In this document: one piece after another, positions 15,481 through 27,870 of the stretch | How positions within the stretch are numbered: the first letter of the stretch is position 1 | Layout of the letters: every line of letters begins with the position of its first letter | Assembly (NCBI RefSeq): GCF_037975245.1 | Contig: NC_092568.1 | Span: 39,572,631-39,636,630 of the forward strand | Reading direction: 5' to 3' | Length of the DNA: 64,000 nt | Origin: Apostichopus japonicus | Lineage: Eukaryota; Echinodermata; Holothuroidea; Aspidochirotida; Stichopodidae | Program-made: the position numbers and the translations under genes | Notes under the pieces: model-generated | Seen by the model: the letters and a program-made list of their open reading frames with translations, nothing else | Databases searched by the model: none | What the model was told of the DNA's origin: nothing

Positions 15481-17678
15481 TAGTAGTCCCAGTAGTGACC
15501 TGTGTCCAGGGAAAGTTCCATGGCGGCGAATTTCAAGTTAGTGGAGGGGCATGTGCAAATTTTCTATTTGATAATTTGTTTTAGTCAAATTTATTTACTC
15601 CTACCCTTTAGCCTAGAAATGTTTTAAAGGGGCCCTCTTTCACAGAAGCACTGTAAATCACAAATAAAATGGGTGTTAACTAATGGATTTTTCAGGGCGA
15701 TTTTTTTTTGTCTGGGTAACAGTAGAGCTCTGTCTTTGAATTTTAAACTTAACCTTTCAGTAAACTATCTTACCGCTTGTGTATTTCATTGCTAGATCCA
15801 GATCCGGATCCAGAAAGCTTTTTTTTTCAGAAGATGAATTAAACAACAAAACAATGTTTTGGTTCTGTTGTCATAAGTAAGCCTTGGAACATATGCTATA
15901 TGGCCTATATTTGTGTAAGTGTGCCACCAAGCAATCTAATTGAACACTATTTCTCCAGAAGGACTCATCAAATTGATACTACAGTTTTTATATTGGTTTA
16001 AGTCATTGGTAGAAGATGATCATTCTTGTGTTTGGTGAAGGTGTTATGTTTAACATATTTGCAAATGTTAGCATTGTTTCATTCGGTATGGAATTTGATG
16101 GTGATAGTATGCAAGTAAATGTAACCCCAGCATCATCACATTGTGTATTCATGGGTGGTGTACCACATAGAAATCAGTGAAATAAAGGTTGCGATATTAC
16201 ATTATGAGTCTCAGAGCTCAAGCAGGTAATTTGTAAAATGAAGGTGTATGGTGCCTGCCCGAGCCCCCTTCCTTTGTAGGTTTCTATAGGGAACGGAGAT
16301 AACACAGCATGTGTCACAGATTAGTAATCTGTACTAGTACCATGGACTAACCCCAGGCTCCACAAATTGTCCATTTCATTCACTTCTTTCCATATCACGA
16401 ACCCTCCATGCAGTCTTTGGATGGAATATATGTCACACACCTTAAGTATTATTCCATGCATCATTGTTTCCCCCAGTGCTGTTAGAGGGTCACAGTATAT
16501 TCATAGCTTAATGCACATTATATGTCGCCATAATGTGCATGTTTTTAATTATTTAAATAAATTCTGCATTCGTAGCAATAGCCTAGTTTGCTAAAGTTAC
16601 AACACACTTTACTGTCACCCTAAATGTTTTTTTGTTTTTTTTTTCATATTGTGTATGCTAGTGGTCTAATGCAAGTTTGAAGGAGGAAAATACTTTATAG
16701 TCATGCGTGTTACACACAAAACCTTGACCTGCAACACCCTAAATAAAATCAACCAATTGGCACAGTAGAAAAATCATTGACATTTTCTTAGTATAAGGGT
16801 TTCAGACTGCTACTTTGAAAATTGGTGGGCCCTGTCCTTTAGAATGTAACTGTACTATTGTTGAAGGGCATGCCCATGTTCGTTGCTGTTTTGTAGAACA
16901 TTCAAAATTAAGTAAGTGGGTGAAACTCCGATTGTCCATGTTCTGTTTCTCAGTTACACGTCACCTATATATTTAATTCTTTAATAGCGCTAGGTTTACA
17001 ATCCTCAAGTCCAGACTATGGACTTCAAGCTGATTTTCTGCTTTTCGGGTCTTAGACTAGGGTTAAGATGGATACAGACTTCAGCCAGAGTCCAGTCAAA
17101 TCAGCTGCAATATACTGAGATGGTCACTTCTGGAAAAACCTTTACAATTATACTCAATACTTTTTGCAATTTGTGGCTGTAATATCAGCAGTTTAAGAAA
17201 CAATTGTTGGAGGTACTGCATTAATGTACAGTATTCTGTTCATGTTTAGTTTTATGTCTCATATACAAGCCCATGTTGGCACCGTGTGATACTTTATAGA
17301 ATGAAATTGTATTATATGTCACCTACCAAATATGAAAGTCAGAAGCCCAGACTGAGTAAACTGTCCAAGCATTAAGATTGTCTGTTGTAGCTGTCAGCTC
17401 TATGACTAATAGGTTAAAATGCACCTTTGGTGACTTCCTTTTGTTAGGGTAGGTCAGTTTCACATTTAATATTCCCCAGTTGCATCAATGCAACTTGCAC
17501 TTTTATAGCGTCATACTGTCAAAGTGTCACATTTTGTACTTTTCATTCGAATGCTTAGTATTGCTGACGTAGGTCCCAGGGGGACCAAAAATTCCAATAT
17601 ATTTTGTAAAAAATTACCTCTTATTTGTCAATTATGAGCCATATCCTATTACTCTGGTTATATATAAATATATATCTT
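15481..17678. other. Spacer between inverted retrozyme copies; no recognised gene
   Basis: About 2.2 kb between the tandem retrozyme and its inverted truncated copy. I find no domain-bearing frame, RNA gene or repeat boundary in it. Confidence 0.4.
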
Positions 17679-18039
17679 TGGGACTCATCAGGCGATGGTA
17701 TGAATCGAAACCCCTGATCTTCGTGTCACGAACCGAATTCCGTACCACTCGACCCCAGTGATTCTACTGATGTGTTAAAGCGTATAAATTGGCTTTGAAT
17801 AACTGTCATTAAGGGCGTATTCGTCGTCGTCCTATGAGTCATGACTGACCCTTTGTGACCCTTTTGATGATGACGTTCCAACCATGCACTTCTATCCTGG
17901 GCATATCGGTGAGCTGCGCAGATGTTCATGCCGGTGATCTCTTTTATCCCTTGGGCGTATTACCCAAGTGTTATGATTATTGTACAAAGTGCACCCCTGG
18001 TACTTTGAATCTGACAATTTTACAGAGAATAACCACTCT
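17679..18039 (-). mobile_element. Truncated retrozyme copy, inverted
   Basis: On the minus strand this matches 15192-15420: the same AGAGTGGTTATTCT start, the A/B-box-like region and CGCCTGATGAGTCCC. It stops after the first arm of stem II, so the GAAA part of the ribozyme is lost. A ~110-base segment near 17825-17950 is extra compared with the plus-strand copy. Confidence 0.7.
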
Positions 18040-18069
18040 TGTTATGTTTGTGATTATACATGTTATGAT

Positions 18070-18073
<4 letters not shown>

Positions 18074-18123
<50 letters not shown>
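18074..18123. repeat. (AT)n microsatellite
   Basis: About 50 bases of AT repeat lying between the retrozyme copy and the SINE-like piece at 18124. Confidence 0.93.
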
Positions 18124-18125
<2 letters not shown>

Positions 18126-18280
18126 GGTTTCGAACCTCTGGACATACAATCAGCATCCATAGCATAGTGGTTAGGGTGTCCACGTACAGAGCGGAAGGCC
18201 CGTGGTTCGAATCCCGGTGGAGGCTGAAAGTTTTTCACTGTTCTTGATTTTCCAACTCATTACGATTTTCATTTATCTAT
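18124..18280 (+). mobile_element. tRNA-derived SINE-like sequence
   Basis: Contains TAGTGGTTAGGGTGTCC (A-box-like, ~18165) and GGTTCGAATCC (B box, 18204-18214) at normal spacing. The ends AGCATCC and GGAGGCT nearly pair like an acceptor stem with one mismatch, but the T-stem is poor. A second copy at 18492-18611 carries a deletion after the B box. I read these as SINE heads, not a working tRNA gene. Confidence 0.5.
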
Positions 18281-18491
18281 TCATTTGCCTTTGTCGTTTA
18301 CCTCCATTGCATTAACATAAAGTCTGTTCAAAGTATTTATTTCGAGACCCGGCTTTAGGAATCGCAAATGATTTCGAGTTGGTTAGCATCATGTTTGATC
18401 TGTAGAGTAAGGCAAAATATGTCACCAAAAACAGAACTAGTATTGTTCGATACAGGTGACAAACGCCTACAGTAGAATTACGACCTTCCTT

Positions 18492-18607
18492 ACCGGTTTC
18501 GAACCTCTGGACTGGACATACAATCAGCGTCCATAGCCTAGTGGTTAGGGTGTCCGCGTAGAGAGCGGAAGGCCCGTGGTTCGAATTTTTCAACTCATTA
18601 CGATTTA

Positions 18608-18611
<4 letters not shown>
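18492..18611 (+). mobile_element. Second SINE-like copy, internally deleted
   Basis: Matches 18127-18210 closely, including CCGGTTTCGAACCTCTGG and the A-box region. It then jumps from GGTTCGAA directly to TTTTTCAACTCATTACGA, losing ~45 bases. Its 3' part forms the left arm of the palindrome at 18578-18735. Confidence 0.5.
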
Positions 18612-18702
<91 letters not shown>

Positions 18703-18735
18703 AATTAAATCGTAATGAGTTGAAAAATTCGAACC
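18578..18735. repeat. Near-perfect palindrome with AT-repeat centre
   Basis: The 35-base arm at 18578-18612 is the exact reverse complement of 18701-18735 (the arm contains TTCGAATTTTTCAACTCATT). The centre is (AT)n with a few changes and is self-complementary, so nearly all 158 bases could form one hairpin or cruciform. The right-arm sequence recurs at 26183-26217 next to another AT tract. Confidence 0.93.
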
Positions 18736-18743
18736 AATACTCC

Positions 18744-18746
<3 letters not shown>

Positions 18747-18792
<46 letters not shown>

Positions 18793-18793
18793 G

Positions 18794-18867
<74 letters not shown>
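18747..18867. repeat. (AT)n microsatellite
   Basis: About 120 bases of AT repeat with scattered ATGT/ATAC variants. It is bounded by AATACTCCATT on the left and AATGGAGTATT on the right, another short inverted pair that comes from the end of the transposon starting at 18870. Confidence 0.93.
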
Positions 18868-18869
<2 letters not shown>

Positions 18870-20243
18870 CACGCAAAGAAAATGGAGTATTGAATATGAA
18901 CACTTTCCAGGTGTTGTAACCGTTCACCCTACACCTGAAGGGTTACTCTGACCCTGAGTAGGGTTACATAATTTATGTAGCGTGGATTTTTTAACACCTG
19001 CAGAAAGTGTACTTTCAGTTCGAGCATTCCGATTGGTCAAACCTCCCGTCAGCTGGATTCTTAGTGCAAGTTAAGTGTTTAAACGGTACCACCGTACCGT
19101 GACCACCCATTTACCGTACCTAGCAGTACTTGCAACAGTTTGTCGACATTTTTCGTTACTAAATGTACTATAGTAACCACGGCCATATATATGTTCAAGC
19201 CACAAATCGTTACGTACTCAGTGTGCGATAACGAGCTACAACGGCATGAAAATGACGTTATAGGAGACTGGGGCCTTGGAAGAATTGATTGAAAAATTCG
19301 AAGGTATGTTTTGATATTATGTAAGTGAACGTGACAAGAACGAGATATGCACGACTAAGCTGGGTAGACGAATGCATTTGAATCGCTTGGGTTACGTAGA
19401 CCTAACGTTAAAGTCATACAATAAGTTAATATAATAGGCTAGCTGCTGTTTGTCATAGTCAACTCATAATTGTCAACGAATCAGTGTAGCCTACATACAA
19501 GTAAACATTAAACGGAATTGCCTACGGACGGACGGAGGACTTTGGTCTAGGCCTTTATTGTAATCTAGTGCATTCTATTCCTTTTTGGGCGTTCACCGTT
19601 ACTTCGTATACCCTGCGAGTCACTTTTTTAAGTAGTACTACTACTAGGCCTAGTACTAGTAGGGTATACTTAGGCTATTTCAAGACAATGCATTTTAAAT
19701 AGCATCGGGCATGGGCCTATAGTTACGCTGGTACTATGTTTAATATGGGATATACATATATTCATGTAATGCAATATATAATTACCACTAATTGCCATTT
19801 TAGCTTGTAAGTTGCAGCAAGTAGGCCAAAGCTGATGTGGATTGGTGATACATTTAAACCTAGGCCCAACTATAATTTAGCTATATTATGGAAGTGATAT
19901 AGCTGTTATAATTCATAGCAATCTACACAATTGCATACAGTGGGAGTGAGCATTGTTTTAAGCATTGTTAACATGATGCATTGGTTGTAAAAGATGCCTA
20001 CATTGTCTGATGAAAGTTTAATGCAAGTTCCTGTTTTGACAAGGAATCACTATAGGCCATCTGGCTTTCTAGATTCAAACGTACTTGAAGAAGGTAGAAT
20101 CACAACTGATTAAATTGTGGTCATTTTCTTTAGGAATGTTCATGTTTTGTGAGGGGAACATGTAAATAACTGCTTATGCTCCAAGAATGTTTGAACACAA
20201 CTTCATTATGATGGGAATTTTCTTTTCTTTTCTTTGCTGTTAG

Positions 20244-20560
20244 TTAGGAAGCATCAACTTGGAATTCTATTTGCAAAAGATTTCAGAAAGACCTCAGCAA
20301 TATGTGTTACTTCTTGGAGGAAGCAAAATACATCCCAAGCAGTCATTTGTGATCATCCAGAGACATGCCCTACCCCAGAGGACATTTATGAAGCCATTGA
20401 TGTTTGCTTCAAATTATTCTATGTGTTAAATCTAAATTATACCAAATTGCAAGTCTCGGTGCCTGGGAATTTTTCCAAAAAGTTGTCTACAAGTTGCCTG
20501 GTAGTGTGAAGCGCAACCAGATTCGAGATTTTTATGCTCACCATGCCGACAAAAAAAGAC
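20244..20560 (+). pseudogene. Terminal exon of SAM-associated repeated gene family, frameshifted
   Basis: The acceptor TTTGCTGTTAG is followed by pieces in three frames. These read YLQKISERPQQYVLLLGGSK with HPKQSFVIIQRHALP; then PEDIYEAIDVCFKLFYVLNL; then AWEFFQKVVYKLPG and RNQIRDFYAH. The order matches the minus-strand terminal exon at 35890-36200 (FVVCKGTLLAP, TFVFLERRP, LLKAIDFCFKAMYILDMAY, VWQFIQNVIYEI). I infer one family, resembling the C-terminal region of animal SAMD3-like uncharacterised proteins. Two frameshifts make this copy dead. Confidence 0.6.
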
Positions 20561-21085
20561 AAAGTTACTGCAGTTTAGCAGTTGTCATAGACAGAACTCC
20601 ATGTTTCCTCATCTCACGGATCAGAATGTATGTAAAGTTGTTGCTTATTTGGAATTGTATTTGGGAAGAGTTTTTTCTTTGTGTTTAATTTGGAATACCA
20701 AAGGCACGATCCAACAACAAAGACAAAGTAACTGCAGTGTAGCAGTCATCATAGACAGTACTCCACGTTTTCTCATCCCACGGATCAGCATATATCTAAA
20801 GTTGTTGCTTATTTGAAATTGACTTTGGGAAGAGTTGTTTCTTGTGTTAATCTGGAATACCAATAGGCATTTGCCAACAACAAAGACATAGTCACTGTAG
20901 TGTAGCAGTCATCATACACACTGCACAGCACTCCATGTTTTCTCATCCCATGGATCAGAATTTTCTAAAGTTGTTGCTAATTTGAAATTGACTTTGGGAA
21001 GAGTTGTTTCTTTGTGTTTAATCTGGAATACCAAAAGGCATGTGCAAAAAATAAAGACCAAGTAACTGCACTGTAGCAATTGAAA
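20556..21085 (+). repeat. ~165-bp tandem repeat, about 3.3 copies
   Basis: Four starts of GACAAAGT(A/T)ACTGCAG-like sequence lie ~165 bases apart, each followed by CCATGTTTCCTCAT and TGGGAAGAGTTGTTTCTT variants. The repeat lies directly after the decayed terminal exon, so it would have been 3' UTR of the element's gene. Confidence 0.8.
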
Positions 21086-21874
21086 ATGTTGGCACTTTTA
21101 AGTTGACTTAATTCCACAAGACAATACTTTTATAGCTAAATTGTTCATATTACATTTAATGGGATATAATAAATGGACCTCTGGAATAGGAAGGTAGTAG
21201 GGTGTTTAATTGCTGAAAGTCGCACATTCTGAATTGTTTATGTTGTCATTGCTTTTTGCTCTCTCTTAAATGTACCTTTCTGCTGTGAGCGATTCAAACA
21301 TGCATCCATATTGTTTACCTAATTACTAGGTAATAATTAACCTAAAACCTGTATAAAATATTTACTAAACGGGTGCGATGTAAACTTTTCTGGCAAAATT
21401 TTACATAACAGTATTGTATTTGCGTTACATAATAAACATGTAAAACTTTACAGACCAGCAGTTAAGTAATTTTTACTTAAAGTAAAATTTTACCAAACCT
21501 GTGTAAAACGTTTTCTCAGTGTAAGTGTTCTATTTATAGAATAGGGGTTTGCAATTTCACCTGCAAGTGTCAATTGAACGTCAGTAAGGTGTTGGCTATA
21601 TTCAACACGCAAAAAGTGTAAGAATAGCCAGACATGTGGTGTTACTTCAGCGCTCCCATCAACTGAGTAATAAACACCTTTGAAGAGCTCCATTTAGGGG
21701 ACTGGGTGTGACAATGACACCTGCAAGTGTTGATAAATTCAACACCAGAGAGGTGTTAGATTTTCAACACTCGGAAAGTGTAAAATTAGCAAGGCTGGTG
21801 TTGTCCCTGTACGAGCTAGACTGAAGTGTTTGATATGACACTTATCGATTACTTTTCAACACTCCATTTTTTGA

Positions 21875-21980
<106 letters not shown>

Positions 21981-22021
21981 AATCCGAATTTCTAAAAAAT
22001 AATCCGAATTTCTAAAACTTC

Positions 22022-22200
22022 TACTCAATTCAGCAGGAATCAGTAAGTCGCTTTGCCTTTACAACCATGCCGACATCTTCTCTATAAAATAGTTTCAATT
22101 CCTGCTACTCCTTGTCACTTTCGGTGATCATGCACTGAAGAAGAGCTAGTTTTGCACGAAAGCTCTGCAAAAACCAAACATTGGCTGTTTTACTTCCAAT
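22022..22200 (+). mobile_element. Possible 3' fragment of a Penelope-like or related retroelement
   Basis: Contains CACTGAAGAAGAGCT, then GCACGAAAGCTC, a layout often seen near the 3' end of such elements. The pairing AGAGCT/AGCTCT forms a hairpin. It is not a hammerhead because CTGATGA is replaced by CTGAAGA. Assignment is weak. Confidence 0.3.
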
Positions 22201-22282
22201 CACTTACCTAATTCAATTATTGTATCTCGCTCGAGATCCAGCCTTTCTCTAATTGCAGCATAGTTGTTTAACAGTTTTTCCG

Positions 22283-22291
22283 TTATATATA

Positions 22292-22345
<54 letters not shown>

Positions 22346-22348
22346 TGT

Positions 22349-22417
<69 letters not shown>

Positions 22418-22425
22418 TATATACA
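22283..22425. repeat. (AT)n microsatellite with ATGT/ATAC variants
   Basis: About 140 bases. It interrupts the array: sequence matching the part just after an array donor (GATACGTGTCATTATATCTT) starts right after it. Confidence 0.93.
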
Positions 22426-23070
22426 ATGTAGATACGTGTCATTATATCTTCAACTTTCAAAAACACCACCAGGGATATCAATTAATGTTTAGTTCTATAT
22501 TTCATACTCAATAAAACAAATGTAAGTTTCACAACATTGGTAACGCAATATTTAATACAGGAGCTCTATCTGAGTGTATATGTTATATAAGCATACTACG
22601 ATTGCCTTAATGCTTGGTAAGAGATCAGTTTCATTTGAAAACATGATTGCATATCAAAATGAATAAGCATAACAATTTCGTGTGTATTTTTACTTGTGAC
22701 GAAAAAGAAGAGAACACAGAGAGGGAGGGCATCTTAAAAGTAGATAACGAAAGGAACCCCAAAACGAACGATCAATTGTAGAGGAAAATGATAGCAAAAG
22801 CACTCATACAAAACGCAGTAGCACTTTTAAGTACGTGTCATTATATAGTTACCATAAATATTATTGCCAGGGAAATAAATATCTGTTAAATCTCTGTTTT
22901 CACAGTCGATGAAACTTGTTGTTTGAGTTTTATTAATAATGCTTTGCTTTCTTACACAATTTAAATGAAATATTATAATTTCTACAACATTGAAAACTGT
23001 AACTGTGATTGTATTTTTTCTGGGTTTCTCGATTTAAAACGAGGATTTGTTGTTGTTTTCTGTCCGTCTA

Positions 23071-23094
23071 TTTGTTTCTTTGCAGCCGGTAAGT
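23071..23094 (+). other. Candidate 3-nt micro-exon, copy G (CCG)
   Basis: TTTGTTTCTTTGCAG, CCG (23086-23088), GTAAGT. The intron to copy H would be 505 bases, including a ~290-bp insertion shared with the partial unit just upstream. Confidence 0.48.
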
Positions 23095-23578
23095 CTTTTT
23101 CATGATTTACGTTTGTAGATACGTGTCATTATATCTTCAACTTTCAAAAACACCACCAGGGATATCAATTAATGTTTAGTTCTATATTTCATACACAATG
23201 AAACAAATGTAAGTTTCACAACATTGGTAACGCAACATTTAATACAGGAGCTCTATCTGAGTGTATATGTTATATAAGCATACTACGATTGCCTTAATGC
23301 TTGGTAAGAGATCAGTTTCATTTGTACACATGATTGCATATCAAAATGATTAAGCAAAACAATTTCGTGGGTATTTTTACTTGTGACGAAAAAGAAGAGA
23401 ACACAGAGAGGGAGGGCATCTTAAAAGTAGATAACGAAAGGAACCCCAAAACGAACGATCAATTGTAGAGGAAAATGATAGCAAAAACACTCATACAAAA
23501 CGCAGTAGCAATGTAGTTGTATTATTACTGGTTTTCTCAATATAATATGATGGTTTGTTGTTGTTTTCTTTTTATCTA

Positions 23579-23602
23579 TTTGTCTCTTTGCAGTCGGTAA
23601 GT
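23579..23602 (+). other. Candidate 3-nt micro-exon, copy H (TCG)
   Basis: TTTGTCTCTTTGCAG, TCG (23594-23596), GTAAGT. The flanks are almost identical to copy G, yet the triplet differs at its first base. Confidence 0.48.
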
Positions 23603-23909
23603 CTTTTTCATGATTAACGTTTGTAGATATGTGTCATTATCTCTTCACCTTTCAAAAACATCACCAGGGATATCCATTCATGTTAGTTCTATATCTCATA
23701 CACAATGAAAGAAATATAAATTTCACAAAATTGGTAACGCACAATTAAAAACAGTAGCATGTTTATCGATAACATACATATCGGGGTTTATTTATATAGA
23801 ACGATGAAATGAATTTGTAACATTATCAGTTTACCATTGATTACATTATGTAATGAGGTGATGAACCAACCACGGTGAGAAATTTTGAAGAAAAAAAATC
23901 AGTTGTTTA

Positions 23910-24255
23910 CAGTGGCGTAGGAAGGTACTTTTGAGTGGTGGGGCTGAAGACTGATGGCCGGCCTGAGGGAGAGGTCTGAAATTATTTGGCATTTCCAGGT
24001 GGCCTCAGATGCAATTTAGTGCAATATAGCACACTTCAACCCACCCACTCCATATTGTATATAATTTTGCATTTTCACCTGGCCTTAGATGCAATTTGGT
24101 GCTCCAAATGTTCCAAATGAGAAAAAAATCTCATTTGGAAATGAAAAAGGGGTTTTCTGACTTGCGAAGCGGGGGGGGCGGAATGATACTTCCGCCCCTC
24201 CAAATTTTTCACTGGGGGGCTGGCGCCCCCCCAGTCCCCGGTTCCTACGCCCTTG
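23910..24255. mobile_element. hAT-like non-autonomous element inside the array
   Basis: Begins CAGTGGCGTAGGAAGG and ends GGTTCCTACGCCCTTG. Flanked by GTTGTTTA (23902-23909) and GTTGTTTC (24256-24263), an 8-bp target duplication with one mismatch. Uninterrupted array units have TTGTTTCAGTT here, which confirms the insertion point. Close relative of 608-876. Confidence 0.85.
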
Positions 24256-24353
24256 GTTGTTTCAGTTGAAATAAACTTTTACTTGAAGTCAGTGTGTTTG
24301 TGTTATTACTGTTTTTTTGTCTCTTCAACATTAAGTATAGTTCTTTTTTTTTT

Positions 24354-24376
24354 CTATTTCTTTGCAGGTGGTAAGT
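24354..24376 (+). other. Candidate 3-nt micro-exon, copy I (GTG)
   Basis: CTATTTCTTTGCAG, GTG (24368-24370), GTAAGT. Because the triplet starts GT, the acceptor is also directly followed by a possible donor, as at a recursive splice site. Confidence 0.45.
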
Positions 24377-24752
24377 CTGTGTCATGATTGTAGATTTTGT
24401 GTCTTTTATCTACTCCCATTTTAATCAAACCAAATCCCGTTAGTTATCATGCTAAACTTGCAAGAAATGTAAATTTCCCTACATTGGTAACGCACAATTT
24501 AATAGAGTAACATGTTTATCGATTAAATGCAGTGCAAATTTAGAGAAGAACGTTTTCTTTTGATGATTTTTGTTGTAACCGTACCATTTACCATTGATGA
24601 TATGAGCTATTAAAGTGATGAGCGGAAAACAGGGATAAATTTGAAGAAAATTAGTTGTTTCGGTTATAATAACCTTGCACTTTTAAGTCATTGTGTTGTG
24701 CTTTTACTGTTTTTGCTCGACTGTATTGCGCTTTGTTCTTTTTGTCTCTCTA

Positions 24753-24776
24753 TTTATCTCTTTGCAGATGGTAAGC
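24753..24776 (+). other. Candidate 3-nt micro-exon, copy J (ATG)
   Basis: TTTATCTCTTTGCAG, ATG (24768-24770), GTAAGC. This is the only copy whose donor is not GTAAGT. The next supported plus-strand acceptor is the death-domain exon at 33447, 8.7 kb away. Confidence 0.45.
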
Positions 24777-25079
24777 TTTTTTTCATGATTAAAGTTTGCA
24801 GATATGTGTCATAATCACGCCCCCTTACAGAAAAACCACTAGTGATATCAATTTCTGTTAGTTCTATATTTTCATACAAAGAAATATATTTTCACTACAT
24901 TGGTAACGCACAATTTAATACAGTAACATGTTTACCGATTTGATGTATAGCAATGTAAATTTAGATAGAACGATTGTTCTGGAGTGAATTTGTAACTTTA
25001 TAAATTACCATTGATGATATGAGCTAGTTATATGATTAACAGAAAACAGGGAAAATGTCAAGAAAATTTGTTGTTACAG

Positions 25080-25705
25080 TTAGCCTATACTAAGCTTTTG
25101 GCAACAACTTCTAGTCACGTATCTTGACATAGCTGGTATTTTAGGACAAGTTGTGAATGAAGTAGGGGCACATTTTCCAAAATAACTGTGATGTGATCCA
25201 AGGTCACCAAAGGTCATTTATGAGTCGATATGTGAATCCACCACTGACTCGGTCCAATATGATTGATATTTTGGGACTAGTTGTGAATGGGGTAAGGGAA
25301 CGTTTCCAAACATAACGGTAATATGATCCAAGGTCAACAAGGTCTATAAGGGTAAAAAGCTAGTGTTTTTGGAATAACTTTATAACCAAATTTCCATCAA
25401 GGTTGGGTTACGCTGTTGTAATCCAATAGTCGACCTGCATTTGGGTGACCTTTGACCTCCAGTGCCATGATATGTAACGATGGAAATCGTGGATACCTCT
25501 TACACTTGGTGTGTGAATTCATAACATTGAGAACGAGACCCCTCTAGTATTTGATGGAGGTGTGTATATCCACGTACAGTAGACTGACCTGTGTAAGCAT
25601 GCCGTACTGTTATTGTAAAAGCTAGTTCTGGTTATCTAACAAGCAGAAATCTAGTGCATTGAAGTCATCGAAACCTCAATGCATTTTGCATTCTGGTTCA
25701 TTATC
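25080..25705. repeat. GTCA-rich repeat pieces and a Penelope-like 3' fragment
   Basis: Units with GATCCAAGGTCA and GTTGTGAATG(A/G)(A/G)GTA repeat ~145 bases apart. The stretch then matches 29380-29610 (CCACGTACAGTAGACTGACC, GCTAGTTCTGGTTAT, ATGCATTTTGCAT), the 3' end of a Penelope-like remnant. This fragment stands where the acceptor-NNN-donor core of the next array unit should be. Confidence 0.6.
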
Positions 25706-26079
25706 AACGTTTGTAGATATGGTTTCAAAAAATCACCAGGGAAATCAATTTATTTTAGTGCAATACTTTATACACACAATTTGAAAGAAATTACACTTTT
25801 CACAACATTGGTAACGCAGAATTCAAAACAGTTAAATGTTTATCGATTATATGTATAGCAGTGTAAAATCAGATTGAACAATTGTTTTGGAATGAAGTTT
25901 TAACTATAACATTTTACCATAAATGATATGAGCTAGTGAGACGATGAACCAAAACATATTAAAAGCTAAGGAAAACTAGTTGTTTCAGTTTTATTTAGCT
26001 TATATTTGTAAATCACTTTGTTTGTGCTTTTAATGTTTTCGGTCTATTATATCATGATTTGTTCTTTTCTTCTTTATTA

Positions 26080-26640
<561 letters not shown>

Positions 26641-26641
<1 letters not shown>

Positions 26642-27289
26642 GATCTTGATAATGATAACGATGGTGTTGTCTGGACTAAACAGCCAACCTACAATGGCAG
26701 ACAGACATACGTTCGTACAATATACGTGTGCATTCGTCAGTGCCTATAGTAAGACTGTGCATACCAACTAAAGGATCTATGGCACTGCACTCATTGAGTA
26801 TTTGTTTGATGTCTGCATTTGGCCATTCGTTTCTTTTGTTTAGGGTACACATGCCTGGCTTCAGTAGAAAAAAATGCTTCTCGACTATACATAAGTTGCA
26901 TTTTTTCGTTGCGGGGTTGTACGGACTGGCTTTTGTGATAATCCTCCACTTGATGTTGTAGTTGTTTTAGTCATTCCTCAATTCCCAGATGTCTTTGCTT
27001 AATTTTGTTGCGTTTTTAGTTTCGATTCCTAACATATGCCTTCATGCAGGCGGAGAGTGTGTGTATGGGTGGGTATGCATGTGCGTTTGTTTTTCTATCT
27101 GACCGAGGACTTGAACAAAAGAATTCCAGGTCCTCGGTTTAATTCTAAAGAATCACCACGTCCTCGGAAGAATTTCTATTGTGTGGGGTATTGTTAAGGT
27201 TAGGGTACGTGGATATGAACAATGGAAAATACAATGGGGTCCTCGGTTGGAATGTAAAACCAACATGTGTGTGTGCGTGTGTGTGCGTG
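26641..27289. other. No recognised gene
   Basis: Short open frames without domains; a GT-rich run near 27265-27295. CCTCGG-containing segments at ~27120-27250 repeat loosely. Confidence 0.4.
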
Positions 27290-27870
27290 TGTGTGACGAC
27301 TCGCTCGTAAACACGATATCTCAAGAAGGAAAGTTTGGACCAATCTAATATTTGGTGTATATGAGAACCACATTAAGTAAATAACCCTATTGTTTTGTGG
27401 GGAGGTCAAAGGTCATTTGGAGTCACCAGGGGCCAAATATTGAAAACCTTGTAAACACGATAACTCACGGCGGTAAGCTTGGACCAATCTCATATTTCGT
27501 GAATAGAAGGACCACATTTAGGAGCAAAAGCCTTTAGTTTTTGTGGAGGTCAAAGGTCATTTGGGGTCACCAGGGGTCAAATTGTTTAAACCTTGTAAAC
27601 ACGATATCTCAAGAAGGAAAGCTTGGATCAATCTCGTATTTCGTGTGAAGGAGTACCACAGTTCAAGATCCCTATTGTTTTTGGTGGATGTCCAAGTCCA
27701 TTTGGGGTCACTAGAGGTGAAATTGTGGAAACTTGTAAACACGATTACTCAAAAAGGGAAAATTGGGCGAATCTTAAATTTAGTATGTAGTTGTGACAAC
27801 TTTCAGTTCAAGATTTTATTGAGGTCAAATGTCATTTGGAGTTACCAGACGCCAAATTGTGGAAACCTTG
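27290..27870 (+). repeat. GTCA-rich tandem repeat, four ~143-bp units
   Basis: Four copies of GTAAACACGAT(A/T)(A/T)CTCA occur near 27307, 27451, 27595 and 27736. Each is followed by AAGCTTGGACCAATCT-like sequence, ACCACA and GAGGTCAAAGGTCATTTGG. Same family as 1291-1640. No coding function is apparent. Confidence 0.85.

Noticed and set aside
18145-18225. Functional tRNA gene
   Set aside because: Acceptor-like ends nearly pair, but the T-stem is poor and a second deleted copy lies nearby, as expected of a SINE.
22120-22175. Hammerhead ribozyme
   Set aside because: CTGAAGA replaces the required CTGATGA and no cleavage-site strand pairs suitably.
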